NCBI RefSeq assembly: GCF_022669015.1
Contig: NZ_JAKKSL010000004.1
Span: 248,001 to 312,000 of the forward strand
Length of the DNA stretch: 64,000 nt
Direction of reading: 5' to 3'
Source: Colwellia maritima
Lineage (GTDB): Bacteria; Pseudomonadota; Gammaproteobacteria; Enterobacterales; Alteromonadaceae
In this document: one piece after another, positions 9,068 through 17,269 of the stretch
How positions within the stretch are numbered: the first letter of the stretch is position 1
Layout of the letters: each line of letters starts with the position of its first letter
The notes under the pieces: model-generated
Seen by the model: only the letters and a program-made list of their open reading frames with translations
The model's database searches: none
Told to the model about the DNA's origin: nothing
Position numbers and translations under genes: made by a program

Positions 9068-10597
9068 GTGCTTTGGCTAAATAAATTGCAGGTAAAGTTT
9101 GGAAATACACTAAATAAAGTAAAACCATTATCCATAAAAAAACTGACTTTTTTGGGGTTCACACTTGTCGCGTTGCCTTTAGTTTTGGGTTTACTGTATA
9201 GCGCAAACCAAGTAAATCAACTATCCAAGCAAGGGGCTAGCGCTATTTTTTCTGTAGCCGAATTAATTAATACAAATCAAAAAATTAATAACACCTTAAA
9301 AAAAATGGAACGGTACGCTAGCCAATATTTTGTGTTGCAAGAAATTGAATTAATTGATAAATATTTTGTTGAACAGCGAGCGCTATTGGAAAGTACGGAG
9401 GAGTTATCTCAATATAATGATACTCAAATAAAACAATTAACAGCTCAATTTTCTGAGGCAATTCATCAGGTGCATCAAGATATTGTCAAACCAGAAACTG
9501 CGTTGCCGACTACGGATAACCAGGTGACGAGTACCTCATTAGAAGGTTTGCAAAAAGAATTCAAACAGTTAATAAATATTAGTGAGCAACTTAATACACG
9601 TAGTAACGAATTAATTAACCAACAAGCGCAAGCAATTAAAAATTCGACAGCTCAAGTAAGTCATACGCTGTTAAAAAGTTTATTTATCATTCCTATTTCT
9701 TTATTTATAGCCGGTTTTTTTATTATTTTAATTACAAAGCCATTGAAACAACTTACTTTGAAAATTCAGCAATTACAACAAGGTAATTTTCAGCAAGATT
9801 ATGATTTAAAAGAAGAACCTAGTCTTGGCTTTATTGAAATTAAAGAAATCAATGATGCGTTAAATCGTATGATTGGTCGACTACATGCTTTAGAGTTACA
9901 AAAGTCGAGTTTTATTAGGCATATTTCCCATGAATTAAAAACACCATTAGCAGCGATCAGAGAAGGCACTGAACTAATGTACGACAACAGTGTTGGCTCG
10001 CTTAATAGTGATCAACAAGAAGTCACGAAAATCATTCGTAATAGTACAACGCGTTTACAACGATTGATTGAGGAATTACTTAATTTTAATATCGTTTTAG
10101 ACTCAACGAGTTTACAAGACAAAGAAACCATTAATTTTCCAGAGATTGTTGAGCAAGTATTGAGTGAAAGAACATTAGATATTAAACGTAAAGGTTTAAC
10201 GATAGCCAAGAAATTTCCTAATGTAACAATAGAAAGTAATGCTAAACAGCTCAATGTAATTATCGATAATTTGTTGTCTAATGCCATTAAATATTCTCCA
10301 GAGTATGGTGTGATTACCTTGACGGGGGAGGTGGGTGAAAATCAGTTAGTATTCTCGGTTACCGATGAAGGCACTGGTATTAAAATGGATCAACAAGACA
10401 AAGTTTTTGATGCTTTCTATCAAGGTACGCCTGCAAAAGATTATAACATTAAAAGTAGTGGGCTTGGTTTAACGATTGTTAAAGAGTTACTAATGCGACT
10501 TAATGGTAATATTACGTTGGCTAGCAGAACTAAAAAACCCAGTGGAACAACAATGAAGATTTGTTTAAAAAGCATGGTCAATGGAGAACAAAAATGA
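9068..10597 (+). CDS. glrK: Sensor histidine kinase GlrK (QseE)
   Basis: An intact 509-residue inner-membrane sensor kinase starting at GTG 9068 behind AGGGG. TM1 is near residues 28-46 (LTFLGFTLVALPLVLGLLYS) and TM2 near 205-224 (SLFIIPISLFIAGFFIILI); about 160 helical periplasmic residues lie between them. A HAMP linker follows, then the H-box RHISHELKTPLAAIREGTEL with the phospho-accepting His288. The N-box is NVIIDNLLSNAIKYSPE and the G-boxes are VTDEGTGI and SSGLGLTIVKELL. The H-box sequence and the gene order kinase-lipoprotein-sigma54 regulator identify the GlrK-QseG-GlrR system, which in enterobacteria senses envelope state and controls GlmY and rpoE expression. Its stop overlaps the next start (ATGA). 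Confidence 0.9.
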   Translation: MLWLNKLQVKFGNTLNKVKPLSIKKLTFLGFTLVALPLVLGLLYSANQVNQLSKQGASAIFSVAELINTNQKINNTLKKMERYASQYFVLQEIELIDKYFVEQRALLESTEELSQYNDTQIKQLTAQFSEAIHQVHQDIVKPETALPTTDNQVTSTSLEGLQKEFKQLINISEQLNTRSNELINQQAQAIKNSTAQVSHTLLKSLFIIPISLFIAGFFIILITKPLKQLTLKIQQLQQGNFQQDYDLKEEPSLGFIEIKEINDALNRMIGRLHALELQKSSFIRHISHELKTPLAAIREGTELMYDNSVGSLNSDQQEVTKIIRNSTTRLQRLIEELLNFNIVLDSTSLQDKETINFPEIVEQVLSERTLDIKRKGLTIAKKFPNVTIESNAKQLNVIIDNLLSNAIKYSPEYGVITLTGEVGENQLVFSVTDEGTGIKMDQQDKVFDAFYQGTPAKDYNIKSSGLGLTIVKELLMRLNGNITLASRTKKPSGTTMKICLKSMVNGEQK

Positions 10598-11194
10598 GTT
10601 TAATGCTCAAAAAATTCAATAGAATATGTCGTGTTAATTTTGCTCATACTGTCTTAATTATCAGTGCGAGTTTATGCCTTGGTGCCTGTCAAAATACGAC
10701 CAATTCACCGAGCAAAGTCGTTGCGTTAAATACTGTTAATTTTGGTCAATATTACTTAGCACTGAAAAATTTATCAGACACTGAGCTAGAAACTGAAATT
10801 AAACAACAACGGTTAAAAAAAGAGGAAGGTAGTATTGAGGCAGAGATTAACTTAATACTATTGCATAGTTTACCTAATTCACCTACGCATAATGTTTATA
10901 GCGCCAAATCACAGCTAAATGAGCAACTTAAACTACATAAAAATTACTATTTAAGTTCGGATGATCAGGCTTTTATTCGGTTGCTAAAAGATCAGTTGAA
11001 CCAAAGAATTGTATCTATTTCAGCAAGTGATTAATCAACAACTCGAACATGATGAGCAAATGTCAAAGAATCGAATTAATGAGAAGAAACTGCTTAATAA
11101 AATTGCCGCATTGGAAATAACCGTTGCACAGTTAACTGACAAAATAATTCAGCTTAAAAACATTGAACAAACTATCAGCGAACACGGACAATAA
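10594..11194 (+). CDS. qseG: Lipoprotein QseG/GlrQ-like partner of GlrKR (one frame break)
   Basis: About 199 residues after removing one extra base near 11007. The start chosen is ATG 10594, which overlaps the glrK stop codon (ATGA); an in-frame upstream ATG inside glrK is unlikely. The N-terminus is a lipoprotein signal (VLIISASLCLGAC) with the lipobox LGAC. The mature part is helical and ends in a coiled coil (KKLLNKIAALEITVAQLTDK, then IIQLKNIEQTISEH). Without the repair, the first frame ends early at ISASD and the coiled coil is left as an orphan fragment. In enterobacteria QseG is the outer-membrane lipoprotein that interacts with the QseE/GlrK sensor; sequence identity here is low, so the call rests on position, lipobox and coiled coil. 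Confidence 0.75.
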
Positions 11195-11198
11195 AATA

Positions 11199-12608
11199 AT
11201 GAAATTATCAACGCCATCGGCCAAGACAATCACTCCTCAGAGTGTCATTCAAGAAACATTAGAGCAAGATAAAATTCTCATTGTGGATGATGACCCGAGC
11301 TTATTAAGATTATTGGGTATTCGTTTATCAGCTGCAGGTTATGTTGTTGAATCGGCAGCCAATGCAAAAATTGCCCTTGGTATGTTGAAAAGCTTTCATC
11401 CACAGTTGGTGATTAGCGATTTACGCATGGAAGGAATGGATGGCATGGCATTATTTGAACAAATCCGCCAACAGTCGCCTAATTTACCCGTGATTATTAT
11501 GACTGCCCATGGCACTATTCCTGATGCAATTAATGCGACTAAACAAGGTGTTTTTAGCTTTTTAACCAAACCCTTTGAAAGTCAGCAATTACTCGAAACA
11601 GTAGAAAAAGCTATTCAATTACAACCTTTAGGTGCCAAGAGTAAGAATAAACAAGATTTATGGCGAACTAAAATAATAAGCCGTAGTGCCATTATGGAAT
11701 CGCTTTTGCAGCAAACTAAGCAAGTAGCCGTTAGCGATTTTAGCTTATTAATTCATAGTGAAAGTGGTACAGGTAAAGAGTTGTTAGCTAAGGCAATTCA
11801 TCAAGCCGCCCATAGGGCAGACAAGCCCTTTACGGCAATTAACTGTGCGGCCATCCCTGAACAATTACTTGAATCAGAACTCTTTGGTCATATCAAAGGT
11901 GCATTTACCGGCGCTGAGAAAAATCATCAAGGGTTATTTCAAGCGAGTGATGGTGGCACATTATTTTTGGATGAAGTTGGCGATATGCCAATGAGTTTTC
12001 AAGTTAAGTTATTAAGAGCATTACAAGAAAAAGAAGTGCGTCCTGTTGGTAGTACACAAGCTGTGAAAGTTGATGTCAGAATTATTTCTGCCACACATAA
12101 GAACTTGCAAGAGGCAATAAAAGAAAAAACCTTCAGAGAAGATCTTTACTACCGATTAAATGTTGTCGAACTTGAATTACCACCACTGGCGCAACGCCGT
12201 GAAGATATTCCGTTACTTGCACAGCATTTTCTTAACCATAGTAATCATCAATCAAGCTTAGACATAAATGGTTTTTCACAAGAAGCGATGGAAATTCTTA
12301 TTGCTGCACCTTGGCCAGGAAATATCAGACAATTACAAAACGTGGTTGAACAAAGTGTTGCTTTGTCTCGAGAAAATATTATTGTCGCTAGTTTAGTTAA
12401 AAATGCCCTGCGTGATGAAAGCAGCTCATTGCCCTCATTTCAACAAGCTAAAGATGAATTTGAGCGAGATTATTTAGCTAAACTATTGAAACTTACCGCG
12501 GGTAACGTATCGCAAGCGGCAAGAATAGCGCAACGTAATCGTACTGAATTTTATAAATTATTAAATCGTCATCATTTAACGGCTGAGGCGTTTCGCGAAG
12601 AAGATTAA
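11199..12608 (+). CDS. glrR: Sigma54-dependent response regulator GlrR (QseF)
   Basis: An intact 469-residue activator. I chose ATG 11199, five bases after the qseG stop, over an in-frame TTG at 11163. The receiver domain (KILIVDDDPSLLRLLGIRL) has the phospho-acceptor Asp74 in ISDLRM and the conserved Lys in LTKPFE. The AAA+ domain has SESGTGKELL (Walker A, with Ser replacing the usual first Gly), the sigma54-contacting GAFTGA loop and GGTLFLDEVGDMP (Walker B). The C-terminal Fis-type HTH, GNVSQAARIAQRNRTEFYKL, is characteristic of GlrR. It needs sigma54 promoters; one with two matching TGTC-N10-GACA sites lies upstream of the operon and reads the other way. The gene converges on the cupin gene with a 10-bp gap. 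Confidence 0.93.
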   Translation: MKLSTPSAKTITPQSVIQETLEQDKILIVDDDPSLLRLLGIRLSAAGYVVESAANAKIALGMLKSFHPQLVISDLRMEGMDGMALFEQIRQQSPNLPVIIMTAHGTIPDAINATKQGVFSFLTKPFESQQLLETVEKAIQLQPLGAKSKNKQDLWRTKIISRSAIMESLLQQTKQVAVSDFSLLIHSESGTGKELLAKAIHQAAHRADKPFTAINCAAIPEQLLESELFGHIKGAFTGAEKNHQGLFQASDGGTLFLDEVGDMPMSFQVKLLRALQEKEVRPVGSTQAVKVDVRIISATHKNLQEAIKEKTFREDLYYRLNVVELELPPLAQRREDIPLLAQHFLNHSNHQSSLDINGFSQEAMEILIAAPWPGNIRQLQNVVEQSVALSRENIIVASLVKNALRDESSSLPSFQQAKDEFERDYLAKLLKLTAGNVSQAARIAQRNRTEFYKLLNRHHLTAEAFREED

Positions 12609-12618
12609 TCATCATTCG

Positions 12619-13276
12619 CTAGGATCTTATTTGTACAAAATGAATACAGATTTTGCCTTTTACTTGCCAAGAACAACATACCCCTTGAGGTACAAAAAGT
12701 GCTTCACCAAACGTTTATTGTATGCGTTTTTCCTTGGTCATCAACACAAACAAGACTACCTTGTTTTAGCAAAATAAACTCATTATAAGGAAACCTGATC
12801 ACACCAGTTTCAAAATTTTGACCTTGCCATACCCCGGTAAATTTTTTGTTGTGGCTCTCGTATTGCACTTTTTTATGAAAACCATCCGATGTTTTTTGCC
12901 AAGGCATTTTATGTTGTTCATCAATAAAAATAATGTGCTTTTTTGTAGAAACGTCAGGCAGGATGTCTGCATTTTGTTGGTAAATAACTAAAAACTTTTG
13001 CAAGTTCCCTTGTAAATACTTTTGCCAGTCATAGCCCTGGGGGATCACAAAACTATCATCCGCCTTAACGGTTTCAATTGTGCCTATTTGTTGATTTTCA
13101 AATTTGGCGTCACCTTTAATTAAATAAATAAAGGCATTAAAGCTATGGGACACTACGGCTTCTATCATTGTTATGTCAGATCCTACGCCAACGTATATCC
13201 CTAGTTTTTCATCTTGATAGTACCCTGATGCACATTGGGATGACTTAGTTAATTTCACTACTTTATTTTCTTGCAT
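12619..13276 (-). CDS. Cupin-fold protein (one frame break)
   Basis: About 218 residues after removing one extra T near 12716, which restores INVGEALFVPQGVCCSW and a stop at 12619. Two cupin-like beta-barrel halves can be seen: FIYLIKGDAKFEN with DDSFVIPQGYDWQ, and RFPYNEFILLKQGSLVCVDD with ALFVPQGVCCSWQVKG. The classical metal-binding histidines (GxxxxHxH) are not evident, so this may be a non-metal or regulatory cupin. The start is uncertain: ATG 13276 (MQENKVVKL) gives the best domain fit, and in-frame ATGs at 13294 and 13363 exist. No pathway is suggested by the neighbours. It converges on glrR. Confidence 0.7.
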
Positions 13277-13583
13277 AATAAGTCGTCCACTCATGGTTAA
13301 AAAGTTATTGTAATTCAATTGATTATAGTGATTTTTTATATTAAATAATAGAAAGACATCCAAAGAGTTTACTGTTAATATCTGCTATCAATAGATTGCT
13401 ATTTTACTTACGATCTATATTTTAAGAACTGGCGCTTTACACTAATCAAGCGTGATGATCTATTTTAGCTATTTGTATCTATCAAGTAGCACTGAGAAAC
13501 TCAATGAATAAACTTTTCTTTTTTATCTTTTGCCTATCAAGGCGCTTACTCCTTTCTCAAATGCCAGTTAGCGATAATAATAT

Positions 13584-14274
13584 ATGACCTTACTTAAACA
13601 ATATCATTTAGACAATGACTCCTCTACGTTTGAACCGCTTTTTGAATTAATATCCAAAGATATTATAAATAAGGGTTACAGTATTTGTCCTTATGCTTTA
13701 CCGGAAAACCTAAGCGCTTCAATATTAGCGCATATTACGGCAATGCCTGAGAGTAATTTTAAACGAGCCGGCGTAGGTAGAGCGAAAGATCATAATATAA
13801 ATGATTTTATTCGTACTGATGAAATCTGCCGGATCACGGGTAATAGTGAAGCAGGTAATGCTTGGTTAACATGGGCAAAGTCACTGCAAGCTTTTTTAAA
13901 TCGACGCTTATTTCTTGGCTTGTTTTCTTTTGAAAGCCATTTTGCTCATTACGCTAAAGGTGATTTTTATAAGAAACATAAAGATGCTTTTACGGGGGAA
14001 GGGAACCGCGTGTTGTCGGTTGTTGTGTACCTTAATCAAAATTGGTCTGCTGCTGATGGTGGTGAATTAGTCATATACGATAATAAATTACCTTTCTCAC
14101 CCGTTGTTGATAATAAAAAAGTGACAGTAATACCGGGTTTTGGCACCATCGTTGTGTTTTTAAGTGAAGAGTTTGTGCATGAAGTACTACCGGCAGAAAC
14201 GTGATCGGTATTCTATTGCAGGGTGGTTCCGTTTAAATAACAGTATTGCAAATAATATTGATCCTCCACGTTAG
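13584..14274 (+). CDS. 2OG-Fe(II) oxygenase, prolyl 4-hydroxylase type (one frame break)
   Basis: About 229 residues after removing an extra A near 14199, which restores LPAERDRYSIAGWFRLNN and a stop at 14272-14274. The double-stranded beta-helix carries the iron triad: HKD in YKKHKDAFTG (HxD) and the distal His in EEFVHEVLPAE. The following Arg (RYSIAGWFR) should bind 2-oxoglutarate. GEGNRVLSVVVYLNQNW and DGGELVIYD are typical of the SM-20/P4H-like family. Without the repair the protein ends just before the 2OG-binding arginine and would be inactive. It is probably a cytosolic hydroxylase; the substrate is unknown. It is divergent from the cupin gene. Confidence 0.87.
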
Positions 14275-14364
14275 GCGAAGTTATTCCATATATGCTATTA
14301 AACTCGGTAGTCAGCTAGTTAATGCTGTTATTTCATTAATTTTGTTATTTAACCTGAGCCGAGG

Positions 14365-14905
14365 TTATTTAATTAAGTTTAGTATTTCTTTAAACTCAGT
14401 GTTTCTACAGTCTTTAACCAGTTCATATAGGCACATTTCCACTCCCGTGGTCTCAACTCCTTTATTAACTAATTTATTGATAGCCAAATTTTTATTCTCA
14501 AGGGTTCGTGAAGCTATACAATCACAAACAAGCTGAATATTTATGCCCGACTGGTGCAAATGTAAAGCTGTTTGATAAACACAAATATGGGCTTCAATAC
14601 CACAAATAAGCCAATTATCTACTTCTACAGCATTAACTTTAGCCATGAATTGAGGTTCGTCCCCAAAGATTAAAAGTAAATTTAGTGATTGGCGTTTGAG
14701 GTGCTAATAACGTGCTTAGTTCAGGCACTGTGGCGCCAAGCTTATCTGGATTTTGCTCAAGAAAGATAATGGGCAATCCAAGTACCTTTGCACCACTAAT
14801 GAGTTTTTCACAATTTGATATTACGGTTTCACTATCTTGAACTAACCGTGCAAGCTTACCTTGTATGTCAATAACAATAAGCCCTGTATTTTCCTGTTTA
14901 AGCAT
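14365..14905 (-). CDS. Isochorismatase-family hydrolase (one frame break)
   Basis: About 179 residues once one extra base near 14665-14675 is removed, giving KFTF followed by FGDEPQFMAK. The catalytic triad of the cysteine-hydrolase family is visible: Asp in GLIVIDIQGKL, Lys in ITKFTF, and Cys in LICGIEAHICVYQTALHL. The size and the HICVYQTA motif place it in the YcaC-like small hydrolase group, whose natural substrates are mostly unknown; nicotinamidase or isochorismatase activity should not be assumed. It is transcribed away from yfcL and lies 3' to 3' with the oxygenase gene. The two open fragments around 14640 are halves of this one gene. Confidence 0.85.
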
Positions 14906-14996
14906 AAGTGATCCTTAATGATTGTTGAACCCTGCATATTGAACTTATTTAAGTAATGTAGCAGATAAATGGTTAATTAAAAATGTCTAATCTTTT

Positions 14997-15004
14997 GGTA
15001 TAAT
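14997..15004 (+). promoter_or_regulatory. Extended -10 promoter of yfcL
   Basis: The sequence TGG-TATAAT contains a perfect -10 box (14999-15004), 25 bp before the first ATG. No good -35 box is present at 17 bp, which an upstream TG-like extension may offset. Confidence 0.45.
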
Positions 15005-15028
15005 ACAATTCTTATCATAACGAATTGA

Positions 15029-15310
15029 ATGGTTACTATGTTAGAAAAATTAAGCACATTAAACGAGGTTTATCATTATTTAGACAGCTTGTTTGAGAAA
15101 AATGTTGATAGTGATACTTTATTTGCAAGTGGTTATCTTCGAGGATTTATTTCATTAGCAGCGAGTGACAAAGCAGATGAACAAGAAGTTATAACAACAC
15201 CCCTTATTGAACTGATTTCCCAAAAATTGATTGCTGCGAAAACAGAATTGAGTCCGCAAGATAATGTCATAGTGCAAAACTTTTGGATTGCTTTACAGCA
15301 AAAGATGTAA
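15029..15310 (+). CDS. yfcL: YfcL family protein
   Basis: An intact 93-residue cytosolic protein. The family signature is the central SDTLFASGYLRGFISLAASD, followed by LSPQDNVIVQNFWIALQQKM; I recognise both from E. coli YfcL. Its biochemical role is unknown. Two start codons are possible, ATG 15029 or ATG 15038 (MLEKLSTL); neither has a strong ribosome site. In relatives yfcL often lies near chorismate synthase or tRNA-modification genes, which is not seen here. It may be co-transcribed with the crotonase gene 84 bp downstream, although that gap allows a separate promoter. Confidence 0.85.
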   Translation: MVTMLEKLSTLNEVYHYLDSLFEKNVDSDTLFASGYLRGFISLAASDKADEQEVITTPLIELISQKLIAAKTELSPQDNVIVQNFWIALQQKM

Positions 15311-15393
15311 AGCATTGCTGATAAGTTAAGTGGTACTACCAGTTAAAATGTGGCACACTCGATGCTCTTATTTCATTAAATAGGGTAAATTTT

Positions 15394-16203
15394 ATGAGCA
15401 GTTCCAGTGTAATTTATAAGGTTGAACAATGTATTGCTTATGTCTCGTTAAATCGACCTGATAAGCACAACGGCCTTGATAAGCAATTGATTGTTGGTTT
15501 AGTACAAGCAGCAAAAAACATTAAAAAAGATAGATCAATACGTTGTGTTATTTTACAAGGTGAAGGACCCTCATTTTGTGCAGGGTTAGATTTTAGTTAT
15601 GTAGCTAAAAATCCGAGTATGATTGCGCAGTTTTTTTTAAAGCTGCCATGGCGTAAGGACAATATGTTTCAGCGTGTCGCGCATGTTTGGCGAGATTTGC
15701 CTGTGCCCGTAATTGCGGTAGTTCATGGCAACTGTTTTGGTGCGGGCATGCAAATAATTTTAGGGTGTGATTACCGTATTGCTATGCCCGACGCAAATTT
15801 ATCGATTCTAGAAATGAAATGGGGTTTGATTCCAGACATGAGTGGCATGGCAACGTTGTCTAGATTAACACGCGTTGATATAGCGCAAGAACTTACCATG
15901 ACGGGGCGCTTTTTTTCTGGCATTGAAGCATTGGAATATGGTTTAGTCTCTAAAGTGAGTGAAACGCCTTTAATTCAAGCACAGGCATTAGCCACCAAAA
16001 TATGTCAACAAAGCCCTGATGCGATATCGGCAGCGAAATATCTATTTAAGAAAACCTGGAAAAAAGATACTCGTGCTGCCTTGTTTTGGGAACGCATTAC
16101 CCAGTTGCGTTTGCTAGGGAGAAAAAATCAACGAATAGCGATGCAAAATGGTTTAGCTAGAAATAAGCAACCAAAACCATTTGTTGATCGTAGCAGTTTT
16201 TAA
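15394..16203 (+). CDS. Enoyl-CoA hydratase/isomerase (crotonase) family protein
   Basis: An intact 269-residue cytosolic enzyme with the full crotonase fold. VILQGEGPSFCAGLDFSYVA gives the first oxyanion-hole strand, and VVHGNCFGAGMQIILGCDYR contains the second. ILEMKWGLIPDMSGMATLSR carries an acidic residue where isomerases and hydratases have catalytic Glu or Asp. It ends with a helical dimer region. Members hydrate or isomerise acyl-CoA esters in fatty-acid or amino-acid breakdown. The specific substrate cannot be told. In many gammaproteobacteria ratA is preceded by a divergent smpB; here this gene is found instead, on the same strand. Confidence 0.9.
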   Translation: MSSSSVIYKVEQCIAYVSLNRPDKHNGLDKQLIVGLVQAAKNIKKDRSIRCVILQGEGPSFCAGLDFSYVAKNPSMIAQFFLKLPWRKDNMFQRVAHVWRDLPVPVIAVVHGNCFGAGMQIILGCDYRIAMPDANLSILEMKWGLIPDMSGMATLSRLTRVDIAQELTMTGRFFSGIEALEYGLVSKVSETPLIQAQALATKICQQSPDAISAAKYLFKKTWKKDTRAALFWERITQLRLLGRKNQRIAMQNGLARNKQPKPFVDRSSF

Positions 16204-16353
16204 CGAATAATTTACTCCCTACGTGAATTGATTTAGTAAACTATATTTCTAGTGAGGAAGTTGTTCTATTTTGCAATAATGACAGATTAAAATGCCAATG
16301 GTTGTTGGTTTTGGTATGATATCGTCATCGTAAAATAAGGGTTAATAATAAGA

Positions 16354-16791
16354 ATGCCATCTATAAGTCGTAGTGCACTCGTTATGTACAGTGTTGAGCA
16401 AATGTTTCAGTTAATAAATGACGTACTTGCCTATCCTCTTTTTTTACCTGATTGCAGTAACAGTAAAATTATTACTGAGGATGACCATTCAGTAACAGCA
16501 GCATTACTTGTGTCTAAAGCGGGATTAAAAAAATGGTTTACAACAAAGAACACACTTATTTCTAATGAACAAGTGCAATTAGAACTAGTTGATGGACCAT
16601 TTAATAAGTTATATGGACGGTTATTAACCCCTTTGTCAGAAGAAGCCTGTAAAGTGAGTTTAGAACTTGAATATGAATTTTCAAATAAAATGTTTGATAT
16701 CGCTTTTGGGCGAGTATTTAATCATTTAACCAACAACATGGTTCAAGCTTTTACACAACGAGCCAAAGAGGTTTATGGAGTGCCAGTTTAG
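16354..16791 (+). CDS. ratA: RatA, START/coenzyme Q-binding-like domain protein
   Basis: An intact 145-residue single-domain protein of the SRPBCC fold. It begins MPSISRSALVMYSVEQMFQL, then NDVLAYPLFLPDCSNSKI, the conserved start of the RatA/Coq10 family, and ends in a long helix, FNHLTNNMVQAFTQRAKEVY. In E. coli RatA has been reported to block 70S ribosome association; yeast Coq10 is a ubiquinone-binding homologue. It is followed without any gap by rnfH (stop TAG at 16789-16791, next ATG at 16792), the standard ratA-ratB arrangement. Its length is normal and no break is seen. Confidence 0.95.
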   Translation: MPSISRSALVMYSVEQMFQLINDVLAYPLFLPDCSNSKIITEDDHSVTAALLVSKAGLKKWFTTKNTLISNEQVQLELVDGPFNKLYGRLLTPLSEEACKVSLELEYEFSNKMFDIAFGRVFNHLTNNMVQAFTQRAKEVYGVPV

Positions 16792-17151
16792 ATGGAAGCA
16801 CAACCTAATCGTAAAACTATTCAAATTGAGGTGGTTTATGGGCTTGCTCATAAACAAAAGTTGTTATCTTTATCTGTTGATGAGGGAATAACAGTCGAAC
16901 AAGCGATTATTGAATCTGGCATGTTGACACTGTTTCCTGACATTGATTTAAGTAAAAATAAAGTAGGTATTTGGAATAAGGCCGTTAAGTTGTCTACAGT
17001 GGTAGAAGATCTTGATAGAGTTGAAATTTATCGGCCTTTAATTGCTGACCCTAAAGAAGTTAGGAAGCGTCGTGCTGAAAAAGCTAAACTTGAAGGACGT
17101 GCGGATAAAACAACGGGTGGTCGAGTTAACCCATTAGCTAAAAAAGATTAA
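16792..17151 (+). CDS. rnfH: RnfH family ubiquitin-fold protein (RatB)
   Basis: An intact 119-residue protein. Residues 9-85 form the RnfH ubiquitin-like domain: [51 protein letters not shown] and [21 protein letters not shown] basic tail ends in [11 protein letters not shown]. The name comes from linkage to Rnf complexes in some species, but the partner-independent linkage to ratA suggests a toxin-antitoxin-like or ribosome-related role that is not proven. It is the last gene of the ratA-rnfH operon and a terminator follows 18 bp later. Confidence 0.95.
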   Translation: MEAQPNRKTIQIEVVYGLAHKQKLLSLSVDEGITVEQAIIESGMLTLFPDIDLSKNKVGIWNKAVKLSTVVEDLDRVEIYRPLIADPKEVRKRRAEKAKLEGRADKTTGGRVNPLAKKD

Positions 17152-17168
17152 TACCGAGTCTAAAAAGT

Positions 17169-17196
17169 AAGCCCGGCCAAATCTTTGGGCTTTTTT
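17169..17196. terminator. Bidirectional terminator between rnfH and the DUF3466 gene
   Basis: AAGCCC (17169-17174) pairs with GGGCTT (17187-17192), and an inner CCAAA/TTTGG pairing is an alternative. Six Ts follow on the plus strand; on the minus strand five Ts follow after two bases. It probably ends both converging transcripts. Confidence 0.8.
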
Positions 17197-17269
17197 ATTA
17201 ACGGCAGTTTTTCAACGCTTAAAGGCGTTAACGATAAGTGTATAACAAAAACGAAAGGTAAAATTACGC

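Noticed and set aside
17214..17229. AACGC/GCGTT hairpin as the DUF3466 terminator
   Set aside because: It lacks a T-run in either direction; the stem at 17169-17196 is a much better candidate.
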